From Actinomycetota bacterium (GTDB lineage Bacteria > Actinomycetota > Actinomycetes > Nanopelagicales > Nanopelagicaceae): a DNA stretch of 49,809 bases. Below the pieces are notes generated by a model. That model saw nothing but the letters and a program-made list of their open reading frames with translations. It was not told where the DNA came from and did no database searches. The stretch spans positions 1-49,809 of the forward strand of contig CANKXJ010000002.1 in assembly GCA_947487595.1 (NCBI GenBank), in the 5' to 3' direction. Below, piece after piece: positions 1-9,631 of the stretch; within the stretch, counting starts at the first letter, position 1; every line of letters starts with the position of its first letter. Both the position numbers and the translations under genes were made by a program.

Positions 1-2
1 CA

Positions 3-1277
3 GTGAAATCCGACATGATTACGCCCTTTTTAAAGGCCCGTCATGGCTGGGCTAAAGCCCAAATCATTCACCCAGATCTCTATGAGATTTTGCGCGATAC
101 CGAAGGTGTTGTTGTTTTCCATGAACAAGTCATTGAAATCATTGCAACGATGACGGGGGTTTCACTGGCTAGCGCTGATGAAAAGCGGCGGGCGTTGGGG
201 GACAGGGATGGACAACAAGAAGTCTGTGATTGGTTCTTTCCTGCAGCAACGGCCAAGGGCTATGAACTACCTATCGTTAACCAGATCTGGGAAGTTCTGC
301 GCGCCTTTGCATCCTTTGGTTTTTGTAAGGCACATGCTGCAGCTTTTGCCCTGCCTACCTATCAATCAGCTTGGCTTAAAACTCATTACCCAGCAGCGTT
401 TTTAGCTGGTGTGCTCACACATGATCCGGGGATGTATCCAAGGCGTTTACTTGTTGATGAAGTAAGACAGATGGGATTAAAGGTTGCACCCCTTGATATC
501 AATGAATCTGATTCGGTGTATCGGGTGGAAGAAAATGGAAGCGCAGTTCGTATTGCACTCTCCACCATTACAAAGATTAGTGATGGGGAAGTTGCATCGA
601 TTATTGCTGGGCGGCCCTATATAGATTTAACTGATTTTGTCCGCCGCTCTGGTGCCAGTGCACCTGTTACAGAAAGTGCAATCTTGACTGGTGCCTTTGA
701 TCGTTTGCATACCGATGTTAACCGCCGTGATTTGCTGCTGCATTTTTCAGATCTACAGAAATCACCTAACGCTGGAGTAACAGGAGCACAGATGAATTTA
801 GCTTTTGCGCCCCCTGTGTTAATTAGTAGTGGACTACCTGATATGAGCCCTGCTGAAATAGTTCAACATGAAATAGCGCGTTTAGGTATTGATATGTCTG
901 AGCACTTGGTCAGCTTCTATAGTGATTTTCTCAACTCCATTGGCGCCGTGCGCTCCTGTGATTTACTAGCTCAGCGTTCGCGCTCTTCGGTATTGGTAGC
1001 TGGTATAAAAGTTGCGATGCAAACCCCACCGGTGCGAAGTGGAAAGCGCGTTATCTTTGTAAGCCTTGATGATGGATATGGCTGCAGTGATTCAACTTTC
1101 TTTAGCGATGCCCAAGCCGACTTTGCCAGCACCCTCTATTCCTCATCCCTGCTACTCATTCGTGGCATTACCCGGCGCACAGGGGCCCGTGGTATTTCAC
1201 TTCGGGCAACTGGTGCATGGGATTTACGCGCGGCCTATGAATCCTGGCGCACAAAAGAAAGTACGCTGGCAATATGA
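3..1277 (+). CDS. dnaE2: DNA polymerase III alpha subunit paralogue, C-terminal part (DnaE2-like, error-prone); 5' end lies outside the window
   Basis: ORF open from the window edge; DnaE-type motifs (EGVVVFHEQVIEI, GFCKAHAAAFALPTYQSAWLKTHYPAAFLAGVL). A second, complete dnaE is at 25286, so this is the paralogue. Confidence 0.8.
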   Translation: MKSDMITPFLKARHGWAKAQIIHPDLYEILRDTEGVVVFHEQVIEIIATMTGVSLASADEKRRALGDRDGQQEVCDWFFPAATAKGYELPIVNQIWEVLRAFASFGFCKAHAAAFALPTYQSAWLKTHYPAAFLAGVLTHDPGMYPRRLLVDEVRQMGLKVAPLDINESDSVYRVEENGSAVRIALSTITKISDGEVASIIAGRPYIDLTDFVRRSGASAPVTESAILTGAFDRLHTDVNRRDLLLHFSDLQKSPNAGVTGAQMNLAFAPPVLISSGLPDMSPAEIVQHEIARLGIDMSEHLVSFYSDFLNSIGAVRSCDLLAQRSRSSVLVAGIKVAMQTPPVRSGKRVIFVSLDDGYGCSDSTFFSDAQADFASTLYSSSLLLIRGITRRTGARGISLRATGAWDLRAAYESWRTKESTLAI

Positions 1278-2464
1278 GTGAAGAAATCGCCACCCAGGCC
1301 ACCATTCTTCATGTTGATATGGATGCATTTTTTGCCTCCGTGGCAGAGCGCGATAACCCAGAGTTAAAGGGAAAGGCCGTTGTTATTGGTATGGGAGCAC
1401 GCGGCGTTGTCTCTGCTGCTAACTATGAAGCGCGCAAATTTGGTATTCATTCAGCGATGCCGGTGGGACGTGCTCGTCGATTAGCACCGCATGCAATTTT
1501 TTTACCTGTTGATATGGCCCGCTATCAAGAAGTCTCAGAACATGTCATGGAGATCTTCCATAGTTTCACGCCGTGGGTGGAACCGATTTCTTTAGATGAA
1601 GCTTTCTTAGATGTGACTGGTTCACAAAAGCTACTTGGCACAGGGCGTGAAATCGCAGTTGCTATCCGTAAGAAAGTAGAGGAGCAAGAAGGCATTACCT
1701 GCTCAGTTGGAATTGCACCTTCTAAGTTCATTGCAAAGTTAGCATCAGCCAACTGCAAACCCAATGGAATGTTAGAGATAACTTCTGATCGCATTCTTAC
1801 CTTCCTCCATCCCCTTCCTATTCAAGCGATGTGGGGAGTGGGACCAAAGACTGCTGAAGTTCTGGAGCGATTAGGGCTAAGAACAATTGAAGATATTGCC
1901 AAGCTGCCCCGGGCCACACTCCTCAGAGCTCTCGGTGAAGCAAATGGTGCATCTCTATATGAACTTGCATGGGGCCGTGATTACCGTGATGTCACACCGG
2001 AGGAACCTGATCGCAGTATCAGTGCAGCAGAGACATTTGCGCAGGATCTAGATAATCCAGAAGAGATATTGACTGAGTTTTTACGTTTAACTGAAAGGGC
2101 AACTGCCAGATTGCGCGATCGTGATTTATTTGCAAAGACAATAAGTATCAAGGTGCGCTTTGCTGATTTCTCAACGATTAATCGCAGTAAGACTTTGCCA
2201 CTTCCAATTGATAGCACCCATGATGTGTATGAAGTAGTGAAGGGTCTCTATCAAGCGTTGCGCATTGAGCGGGCCCGATTGCGCCTTGTGGGGGTCTCGC
2301 TAGAGAACTTAAGTGAGGGAGCACCGCACCAGATGATGCTGGGCGAGCGCGAAGTTGGCTGGCGCCAAGCCGAAGGGGCTATGGATCAAGCCCGAGCACG
2401 CTTTGGTAAGGGTTCTGTGCGCCCAGCCCGCCTCATTAAGGATGCTGAGGATGAAGAAGAGTAA
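1274..2464 (+). CDS. dinB: DNA polymerase IV (Y-family)
   Basis: ILHVDMDAFFASVAERDNPELKGKAVVIG and SLDEAFLDVTGS motifs; ATGA overlap with the upstream gene. Confidence 0.95.
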   Translation: MSEEIATQATILHVDMDAFFASVAERDNPELKGKAVVIGMGARGVVSAANYEARKFGIHSAMPVGRARRLAPHAIFLPVDMARYQEVSEHVMEIFHSFTPWVEPISLDEAFLDVTGSQKLLGTGREIAVAIRKKVEEQEGITCSVGIAPSKFIAKLASANCKPNGMLEITSDRILTFLHPLPIQAMWGVGPKTAEVLERLGLRTIEDIAKLPRATLLRALGEANGASLYELAWGRDYRDVTPEEPDRSISAAETFAQDLDNPEEILTEFLRLTERATARLRDRDLFAKTISIKVRFADFSTINRSKTLPLPIDSTHDVYEVVKGLYQALRIERARLRLVGVSLENLSEGAPHQMMLGEREVGWRQAEGAMDQARARFGKGSVRPARLIKDAEDEEE

Positions 2465-2496
2465 TTTCTAAGTAGCCAGAGGCGCCATTGGTGTTC

Positions 2497-2502
2497 TATT
2501 GT
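2497..2502 (+). promoter_or_regulatory. Candidate -10 element (TATTGT) 6 nt before the DUF3040 start codon
   Basis: TATTGT-GGGGCC-ATG; spacing fits leaderless transcription. Confidence 0.4.
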
Positions 2503-2508
2503 GGGGCC

Positions 2509-2850
2509 ATGGCCTTATCTGATCATGAGAAGCGAATGCTCCAGGAGATGGAAGCTGCGCTAATGACGGAGGATCCACGCCTAGTTTCAGCACTTTCTGG
2601 TGAGGTTAAGCCACTGGGCAAAAACCGTATTCTGCTTGGCCTTGGCCTTATTGCATTAGGAATACTGGTCCTCTTCACCGGTCTGATTTCAAAGACAACA
2701 CCTGTGGGAGTTCTTGGCTTCATTATCGCTCTAGGCGGGGTCATTACAGCTATCTCCTCAATGGGCCGGCCATCCATGCCCAAGAGCAAGCGCCCATCAT
2801 CGATCAGCGCTCGCCTCGAACAACGCTGGGATGAGCGCAATAACGGCTAA
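2509..2850 (+). CDS. DUF3040 family small membrane protein
   Basis: MALSDHEKRMLQEMEAAL start is typical of DUF3040; two hydrophobic segments. Start placed at 2509 rather than the longer ORF start at 2488. Confidence 0.8.
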   Translation: MALSDHEKRMLQEMEAALMTEDPRLVSALSGEVKPLGKNRILLGLGLIALGILVLFTGLISKTTPVGVLGFIIALGGVITAISSMGRPSMPKSKRPSSISARLEQRWDERNNG

Positions 2851-2870
2851 ATAACCTCTACTTTCGATTC

Positions 2871-2896
2871 AAGGGCTCCCACCGGGGCCCTTTTTT
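2871..2896 (+). terminator. Rho-independent terminator
   Basis: AAGGGCTCC-CACC-GGGGCCC followed by TTTTTT, downstream of the DUF3040 stop. Confidence 0.8.
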
Positions 2897-2911
2897 CATG
2901 CCTAAAAACAG

Positions 2912-2987
2912 GTGGGGAGGGGTGGGGCTCAAAAGGGTAAATAGTGGCGAAAGGTGGTTGAAAAAGGAGGAAAGTGGAGTAAAGTGG
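2912..2987 (+). promoter_or_regulatory. 10-bp-periodic GTGG box array upstream of mraZ (candidate MraZ operator)
   Basis: GTGG at 2912, 2922, 2944, 2954, 2974 and 2984; degenerate units at 2934 (AGGG) and 2964 (AAGG). Confidence 0.7.
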
Positions 2988-3040
2988 GGAATTGAGCGCA
3001 GATATTAAGCGCAGCGAACCTGGGGAAGGGGGCGCTAAAA

Positions 3041-3472
3041 ATGTTTCTTGGCACCCACGAGCCACGCCTTGATGACAAGGGCCGTTTAATTTTGCCCGCG
3101 AAATTTCGCGAAGAACTCTCTTCAGGTTTAGTAATTACTAAAGGACAAGAACGTTGTCTCTATGTTTTTCCATCGGCAGAGTTTTCAGTAATTACAGAGA
3201 CGCTAAAACAAGCGCCAGTCACTGCAAAATCAGCTCGCGATTACATGCGTGTGATGTTTGCAGGTGCACACGATGAAATTCCAGATCGTCAAGGTCGCGT
3301 GACTATTCCTCAAGGTCTTCGCACATATGCAGGACTTGAAAAAGATTGCGTTGTTATTGGTGCAAATACTCGCGTTGAAATTTGGGATGCAACTTCTTGG
3401 AATGAATATCTAGCAGATCGCGAAAAGGGATTTGCCAATGTTTCAGAGGAGGTATTCCCAGGCTTGTTCTAA
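3041..3472 (+). CDS. mraZ: Transcriptional regulator MraZ
   Basis: [26 protein letters not shown]; 143 aa; first gene of the dcw cluster. Confidence 0.97.
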   Translation: MFLGTHEPRLDDKGRLILPAKFREELSSGLVITKGQERCLYVFPSAEFSVITETLKQAPVTAKSARDYMRVMFAGAHDEIPDRQGRVTIPQGLRTYAGLEKDCVVIGANTRVEIWDATSWNEYLADREKGFANVSEEVFPGLF

Positions 3473-3474
3473 CT

Positions 3475-3576
3475 CTCTCATCTGTGGCCACCGCCGACCC
3501 TTCGAAAATAACGGCGCCCCTTCCCCGGCGCCGCTATAAAACAGATCCGTCGGCCGGCGGTGACCAGAGATGAGAG
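3475..3576 (+). ncRNA. Structured intergenic/5'-leader RNA upstream of rsmH (position resembles the actinobacterial mraW RNA motif)
   Basis: Arms 3475-3499 and 3552-3576 pair at 22 of 25 positions; inner hairpin CGGCGCC (3512-3518)-CCTTCCCC-GGCGCCG (3527-3533). Confidence 0.7.
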
Positions 3577-3634
3577 CACTGCAGTAAAGCGCAAGAAAAG
3601 AAAAAACTTACGGATGAGTTGAAAGGGGGAGAGA

Positions 3635-4588
3635 GTGAATAACAACGTTGCACATGTATCTGTGATGCTAGATCGTTGTATTGACTTACTGACCCCAGCA
3701 GTTCAAGCAAGTGCACACCCAGTTATTGTCGATGCAACCCTTGGCGCAGGTGGTCACACCGAGGCTCTATTCACTAAGTTCCCACATGTAACTGTTATCG
3801 GCATCGATCGTGATGCAGATGCCTTAGCAGCTGCAACTAATCGCTTAGCCCCATTTGCCAATCGTCTTCGCACATCCCATGCAACCTTTGATCAAATAGC
3901 AGATGTCGTGGCGTCCCACGGCTTTACAAAAATAGATGGCGCCCTCTTTGATCTGGGAGTTTCATCAATGCAGCTCGATCAAAGTGAGCGTGGTTTTTCT
4001 TACTCACACGATGCTCCGCTAGATATGCGCATGGATCGCAGCCAATCACTTACTGCGGCAGAGATTGTTAACTCTTATGAGCCAGGCCAGTTAGTGAAGA
4101 TTTTGCGCACATATGGCGAAGAAAAGTTTGCAACCAGAGTGGTGGAGAGAATTGTTAAGGCCCGTGCCATTGCACCGCTTAATTCAACTTCCCAGCTGGC
4201 CGATCTGATTAAAGAGGCGATTCCAGCGGCAACTCGTCGTACTGGCGGTAATCCAGCCAAGCGCACTTTCCAGGCACTTCGTATTGAAACCAATGATGAG
4301 CTCGGTGCAATTACACGGGCTCTTCCTGCAGCCCTTGGTCTTCTAGATATTGGGGCTCGTTTAGTAGTGATGTCATTTCAATCCCTTGAAGATCGCATCG
4401 TTAAAGAGTTATTTGTTGCATCGACAACCTCTGGCACACCACGTGGTCTGCCATTTGATCTCCCTGAATTTGCTGCCAAGTTCTCACTGGTTATTCGAGG
4501 CAGCGAAACACCAAGCACGGAAGAACTCAATGAAAATCCGCGCTCGGCATCTGTTCGTTTGCGTGCTATTGAAAGGGTGGCTGCATAA
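3635..4588 (+). CDS. rsmH: 16S rRNA (cytosine(1402)-N(4))-methyltransferase
   Basis: HVSVMLDRCIDLL, VDATLGAGGHTEA, FDLGVSSMQLDQSERGFSY motifs. Confidence 0.97.
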   Translation: MNNNVAHVSVMLDRCIDLLTPAVQASAHPVIVDATLGAGGHTEALFTKFPHVTVIGIDRDADALAAATNRLAPFANRLRTSHATFDQIADVVASHGFTKIDGALFDLGVSSMQLDQSERGFSYSHDAPLDMRMDRSQSLTAAEIVNSYEPGQLVKILRTYGEEKFATRVVERIVKARAIAPLNSTSQLADLIKEAIPAATRRTGGNPAKRTFQALRIETNDELGAITRALPAALGLLDIGARLVVMSFQSLEDRIVKELFVASTTSGTPRGLPFDLPEFAAKFSLVIRGSETPSTEELNENPRSASVRLRAIERVAA

Positions 4589-4995
4589 TGGCAATGACAG
4601 CGTTTGCTCCAGTAATCACACGCTCACGTGAAATCATCGCAACTAAGAGTGCCGAAGTTGCACTCAAACTAGTTCCAGATGTTTCAGAGCAGACCCAAGA
4701 AAACCGTAAGTATTTTGCCAAGTTTGTATCTGTCGTGGGCATTCTTGCACTGATGTTCCTTCTCTTCATCAATACATTGCTTGCACAAGATGCTTTCACG
4801 CTTAGTCATTTAAAGCTTGAGGCAAAGATGGTCAGTGATCAACGTGAAGCAATCAATCGTCAGATTGATGGCATTGCAGCACCTGAGAACTTAGCCAAAG
4901 CTGCAACTGCGTTAGGGATGAAGCCATCTGAAACCCCAACGTTCTTGAGCCTTAATCCACCAGTAACACCAGCAGAGAGTGTGGACAATGGGTAA
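4588..4995 (+). CDS. ftsL: FtsL-like septum formation protein (single TM plus coiled coil)
   Basis: Position between rsmH and ftsI; one TM segment followed by a coiled-coil-like segment. Confidence 0.65.
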   Translation: MAMTAFAPVITRSREIIATKSAEVALKLVPDVSEQTQENRKYFAKFVSVVGILALMFLLFINTLLAQDAFTLSHLKLEAKMVSDQREAINRQIDGIAAPENLAKAATALGMKPSETPTFLSLNPPVTPAESVDNG

Positions 4996-6787
4996 TTTTT
5001 CATTAGCTCACAATCGAATTAGAGCGCTCATCTTTTTATTGGCATTAGCTATGTTCGTATTTGGTTTGCGCTTAGTTCAGGTCCAGGCAGTGCAAGCGGG
5101 CGACTACCGCATGCGTGCTGTGAATGAAATGGAAAATACTAAATCTTTACCTGCCCCACGTGGTGAAATTACCGATATTAATGGAATCGCATTTGCCAGA
5201 AGCGTTGCTGCAACCAGCATTGTGGTTGATCAGACCCAAATTACAAACCCTGCTCGTGTTGCTACCTTCATCGCACCGATTCTTGATATGCCGGTTGCCC
5301 AAGTACAAGCCAGCATCACAGGTAAGCGCAAATGGAACATGGTCTATCAAAATGCTAAGCCAGCACTGTGGCAGAAATTGACTCAATCTATTTCTCAGTT
5401 CAATTCACAGTACCCAGCAATGAGTCCAGATCGAATTATTGGCTTCTTCCCAGAGCGCGGATATATTCGTGAGTATCCATCAGGCTCACTTATTGCCTCG
5501 TTAGTTGGCTTTGTTAATCGTGATGGCATCGGTGCAACTGGCCTTGAATCAAGTATGAATTCAATGATTTCAGGAATTGATGGCAAGTATTCATTTGCCA
5601 ATGGTTATGGCGCTGAGATTCCAGGTTCTCAATCAGAGATTATCCCAGCCCAAACTGGCACGACCGTTCGCTTAACCGTTGATCGAGATATTCAGTGGGT
5701 TGCATCGCAAGCTATCTCTGATGCCGTTAAGTCATCTAATGCCCTTAGTGGAACTGTCATTGTGATGGATCCAAAGACAGGTGAAATCCTTGCTCACGCA
5801 ACTGCGCCAACATTTAACCCTAATAACACCTCAAAAGTGGCACTTGTTGCAATGCGCAATCCTTCAGTCCAAGATGTCTATGAGCCAGGTTCAACGGGCA
5901 AGGTAATGACATTAGCTGCAGCCCTTGAAGAGAAGAAAGTAACTCCAGAGACAGTAATTACGGTGCCATATGCACTCAAGCGCTCAACCAAGGTTTTCCA
6001 TGATCACGAAAAGCATCCAACACAGTACTTAACAACTGCTGGTGTTTTAGCTGTTTCAAGTAATACGGGATCAATTCAAATTGGTGAACTTTTATCCAAC
6101 GATAAGTTCTATGAATACCTTAGTAAGTTTGGGGTTGGTTCAAAAACTGGTTCAGGTTTGCCAGGAGAATCCCGCGGAATCCTTCCTAAAGTAGCTGATT
6201 GGTCAGGAACCTCAGCGCCAACGATGGCATTTGGTCAGGGATATTCACTGACTGCAATGCAAGCCACAAGTATTTTTGCAACCATTGCCAATGATGGTGT
6301 TCGAGTTTCACCCACTGTGATTGCAGGAACTCGTGATTCAAGTGGAAACTTCACACCTGCTCCAGGTCGCACAAGCCAGCGAGTGATTAGCGCAGAGACT
6401 GCACAAGTAATGCGATTGATGATGGAGAGCGTTGTTTCTGGAAATGGAACTGCTCCAAGTGCAGCAATTCCTGGGTATCGCGTGGCAGGTAAGACTGGTA
6501 CAGCCCAGCGCATTGATGACACATGCGGTTGCTACCGCGGTTACACCGCTTCATTTATTGGCTTTGCACCAGCAGACAAGCCCGCCTATGTCATTAGCGT
6601 GACTATCCAGGATCCAAAAGGAATGCACTGGGGCGGTGTACTTGGTGGGCCAGTATTTAAGAAAGTGATGTCATTTGTTCTACAAAGTCGCCATATTGCA
6701 CCTACTGGCACAACATTTGATCCAATCCCTTTGAACAAAAAAGCGTTAGCTGCAAAGAAGGCCCAGGATGCAACGGCCAATAACTAA
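4988..6787 (+). CDS. ftsI: Peptidoglycan transpeptidase FtsI (PBP3-like)
   Basis: STGK (SxxK), SSN and KTGT motifs; N-terminal TM segment; dcw position. Confidence 0.93.
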   Translation: MGNFSLAHNRIRALIFLLALAMFVFGLRLVQVQAVQAGDYRMRAVNEMENTKSLPAPRGEITDINGIAFARSVAATSIVVDQTQITNPARVATFIAPILDMPVAQVQASITGKRKWNMVYQNAKPALWQKLTQSISQFNSQYPAMSPDRIIGFFPERGYIREYPSGSLIASLVGFVNRDGIGATGLESSMNSMISGIDGKYSFANGYGAEIPGSQSEIIPAQTGTTVRLTVDRDIQWVASQAISDAVKSSNALSGTVIVMDPKTGEILAHATAPTFNPNNTSKVALVAMRNPSVQDVYEPGSTGKVMTLAAALEEKKVTPETVITVPYALKRSTKVFHDHEKHPTQYLTTAGVLAVSSNTGSIQIGELLSNDKFYEYLSKFGVGSKTGSGLPGESRGILPKVADWSGTSAPTMAFGQGYSLTAMQATSIFATIANDGVRVSPTVIAGTRDSSGNFTPAPGRTSQRVISAETAQVMRLMMESVVSGNGTAPSAAIPGYRVAGKTGTAQRIDDTCGCYRGYTASFIGFAPADKPAYVISVTIQDPKGMHWGGVLGGPVFKKVMSFVLQSRHIAPTGTTFDPIPLNKKALAAKKAQDATANN

Positions 6788-8258
6788 CCATCATAAAAAA
6801 CTCTCTGCGCTATGCGCCATAGTTGGCGCGGAATCTATTTCCAAAGAGTTAGAGAGCATTGAGCTCAGTGGAATTGCCCAAGCTAGTAATGCAGTTTTAC
6901 CTGGAGATCTCTTTATTGCTCTGCCTGGTGAAAAATTTCATGGAGCCCAATTTGCATCCGATGCCATAGCCCGCGGGGCAGTTGCGGTTCTTACAGATTC
7001 ACAAGGTGCTCAAGATATAAAGGGTGTTCCCGTTCTTATCTCAACAAATCCAAGGCGGGCTGCTGGAATTGCAAGTGCCTGGTTTTATTCCGAACCAATG
7101 CGAGATCTCTATAGCGTTGGTGTCACAGGAACTAATGGCAAAACCACAGTAACAACGCTGCTTCACCAAATCATGACTACCGCAGGACGTGAAAGCGGAC
7201 TTATCGGAACTGTTGAAACTCGTATTGGCGTTGAAAGCATTGCAAGTAAGCGAACAACCCCTGAAAGCTCAGATTTACAGGCTCTATCTGCGGTGATGCG
7301 TGAGCGCCATATGCGCAATCTCATTATGGAAGTCTCAAGCCATGCAATTACGTTGGAGCGCATCCGTGGCAGCCACTTTGCTGTCGTTGGATTTACTAAT
7401 CTTTCACAAGACCATCTTGATTTTCATAAAGACATGGAAGATTACTTTGGGGCAAAAGCAAAGTTATTTACATTTGAATACGCTGATCTAGCAGTGATTA
7501 ATCTTGATAATCCTTATTGAAAGCGCTTAGCTGCACAAACAGCGCTACCAGTGCTTACTTTGTCTAGATTAGATACGAGTGCCACGTGGCACTATGCCTC
7601 GATTGCATCGGACTATGTTGGTGCATCGGTTTCAATACGCGGAAGTGGCGGAATCCTCATTGAAGGAAAAACTGCTTTGTATGGCGGCTTTAACTTTGAC
7701 AATCTTTTAATGGCAGTTGCCATTGCAGTTGAAAGTGGAATTGATCCCATTGATATCGCTGCCATCTTGCCAACCCTTACTGGAGCAGTTGGCCGGTTAG
7801 AGGCTGTGAGCCTTGGACAAAACTTCACAGCCCTAGTTGATTATGCGCACTCACCAGATGCAGTGAAGCGAGTTTTAGAAACAGCGTCAGAGATAGCAGA
7901 TGGCAAAGTTATTGCAGTACTGGGTTGCGGGGGAGATAGAGATAAAACTAAGCGCACCTTGATGGGTCAAGCACTTCACGAGGGCGCAGATATTGCTATC
8001 TATACCAGCGATAATCCGCGTTCTGAGAAAGCTGAAGACATTTTGGTTCAGATGGTTTTAGATATAGATGTGGTACCACCCAGTGAAGTAATCATTGATA
8101 GAGCCCAGGCTATTCGCACAGCGGTCAACTTGGCGCAAGCTGGCGATGTCGTGATGGTTTTAGGTAAGGGACATGAAAAGGGCCAAGAAATTAATGGCCA
8201 AGTGCATGAGTTCGATGATCGCATTGAGTTAGCTAAGGCGATTGAAGATAAAAAATGA
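6768..8258 (+). pseudogene. murE: UDP-N-acetylmuramyl-tripeptide synthetase MurE, interrupted by one in-frame TGA (7518-7520)
   Basis: ORFs 6768-7520 and 7551-8258 share a frame; TNGKTTVTTLLHQI precedes the stop and GCGGDRDKTKR and YTSDNPRSE follow it; reading NLDNPY*KRLAAQ. Confidence 0.85.
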
Positions 8259-9631
8259 TTACCTTAACCGCTGGAGAAATAGCCCTTTTAGTTGGCGGAA
8301 AAGTCTTTTGCGATAAAGATTTACTAGTTTCAAAAGCACCGGTCTTTGATTCTCGCTTAGCAACTCCTGGTTGTTTCTTTTTAGCACTCAAAGGTGAAAA
8401 CGCAGATGGCCATGAGTTTGCAGCCGATGCTTATCGAAATGGTTCGATGTTCTCTCTCACTTCAGAGCGAATAGATGGTCCATGCATTGTTGTCTCAGAT
8501 GTGCTGGGGGCTCTATCAATTCTTGCCACATTTGTTCGAAAGCGCTTGGACAAACTAATAGTTATTGGCATTACAGGATCGCAAGGAAAGACAAGTACTA
8601 AAGATCTCTTAACGCACATGTTAGGCGCAGTTGGTCCAACTGTTGCACCAGCTGGCTCATTTAATAATGATTTAGGCCTGCCTATCACTTTGCTGCAATG
8701 TGATGATCGCACCCGCTTTTGTATCCTTGAAATGGGTGCGCGACATGTGGGCGATATTGCTCGGTTGTGTGAGATTGCAAAACCAAACATCGGTGTTGTT
8801 CTAACTGTTGGGACTGCCCACATTGGTGAGTTTGGGTCCCGTGAGGTGATTGCTCAGACTAAAGGCGAACTCATCGCATCACTTGATAAAGACGGTATTG
8901 CAATCTTAGGAAATTATGATGAGTTCACGCCTAAGATGGCCTCCCTGCATCAAGGTCAAGTAATTCTCTTCGGTGAAAAAGCAGATACTCAAGTAAGAGC
9001 TGCAGATGTTGAAATGCGAGAAGGACGTCCACACTTTGATTTAGTTACACCAGCAGGGCGAGATGCAGTTGGAATGCGCGCGGTGGGTGCACATCAAGTA
9101 TCAAACGCCCTTGCCGTTGCTGCAGTTGGTACAGCGCTTTCACTGCCATTGGAGTTAATTGCTAGCTCTTTATCAACCGGTGAAATAGCTAGTAAGTGGC
9201 GCATGGAACTTCATGAAAGCGCTGATTTACTGATCATTAACGATGCATATAACGCTAACCCAGAATCTATGGGTGCTGCCTTGCGTGCATTAGCCCTCTT
9301 TGCCCAAGAGCGTGGCGGTTCTGCATGGGCTTTTGTTGGAAAGATGAATGAACTTGGCCAGACACAAGCACCACAGAGCGCTGCAATTGGCGCCCTTGCG
9401 GTTGAATTAGGAATAGATCATTTAGTTGAAATCGATGCTCCTGAATATGGAGAACCCGTTGGCGCAATGGTGGTTCACCATCGCCGGAGCATTGAGTCAG
9501 CTCTTGATTTAGTTGAATACTTGGCACCTGGTGATGTTGTTCTAGTGAAAGCATCTAGGTCGCAAGGTTTTGAAGTTCTTGCAGAATCACTAGAGCGTGC
9601 CTGGAAAGAAAAGAGTGGAGTCGATTCATGA
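8255..9631 (+). CDS. murF: UDP-N-acetylmuramoyl-tripeptide-D-alanyl-D-alanine ligase
   Basis: GITGSQGKTSTKDLLTHML, NDAYNANPESMGAALRAL motifs. Confidence 0.95.
   Translation: MITLTAGEIALLVGGKVFCDKDLLVSKAPVFDSRLATPGCFFLALKGENADGHEFAADAYRNGSMFSLTSERIDGPCIVVSDVLGALSILATFVRKRLDKLIVIGITGSQGKTSTKDLLTHMLGAVGPTVAPAGSFNNDLGLPITLLQCDDRTRFCILEMGARHVGDIARLCEIAKPNIGVVLTVGTAHIGEFGSREVIAQTKGELIASLDKDGIAILGNYDEFTPKMASLHQGQVILFGEKADTQVRAADVEMREGRPHFDLVTPAGRDAVGMRAVGAHQVSNALAVAAVGTALSLPLELIASSLSTGEIASKWRMELHESADLLIINDAYNANPESMGAALRALALFAQERGGSAWAFVGKMNELGQTQAPQSAAIGALAVELGIDHLVEIDAPEYGEPVGAMVVHHRRSIESALDLVEYLAPGDVVLVKASRSQGFEVLAESLERAWKEKSGVDS

Noticed and set aside
7518-7550. UGA recoding in murE (Gly or selenocysteine), with an AGCGCT...AGCGCT stem just after the TGA
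   Set aside because: TGA is a normal stop in many other genes here (for example the ATGA overlaps), MurE is not a selenoprotein family, and the stem is short; a point change is simpler.
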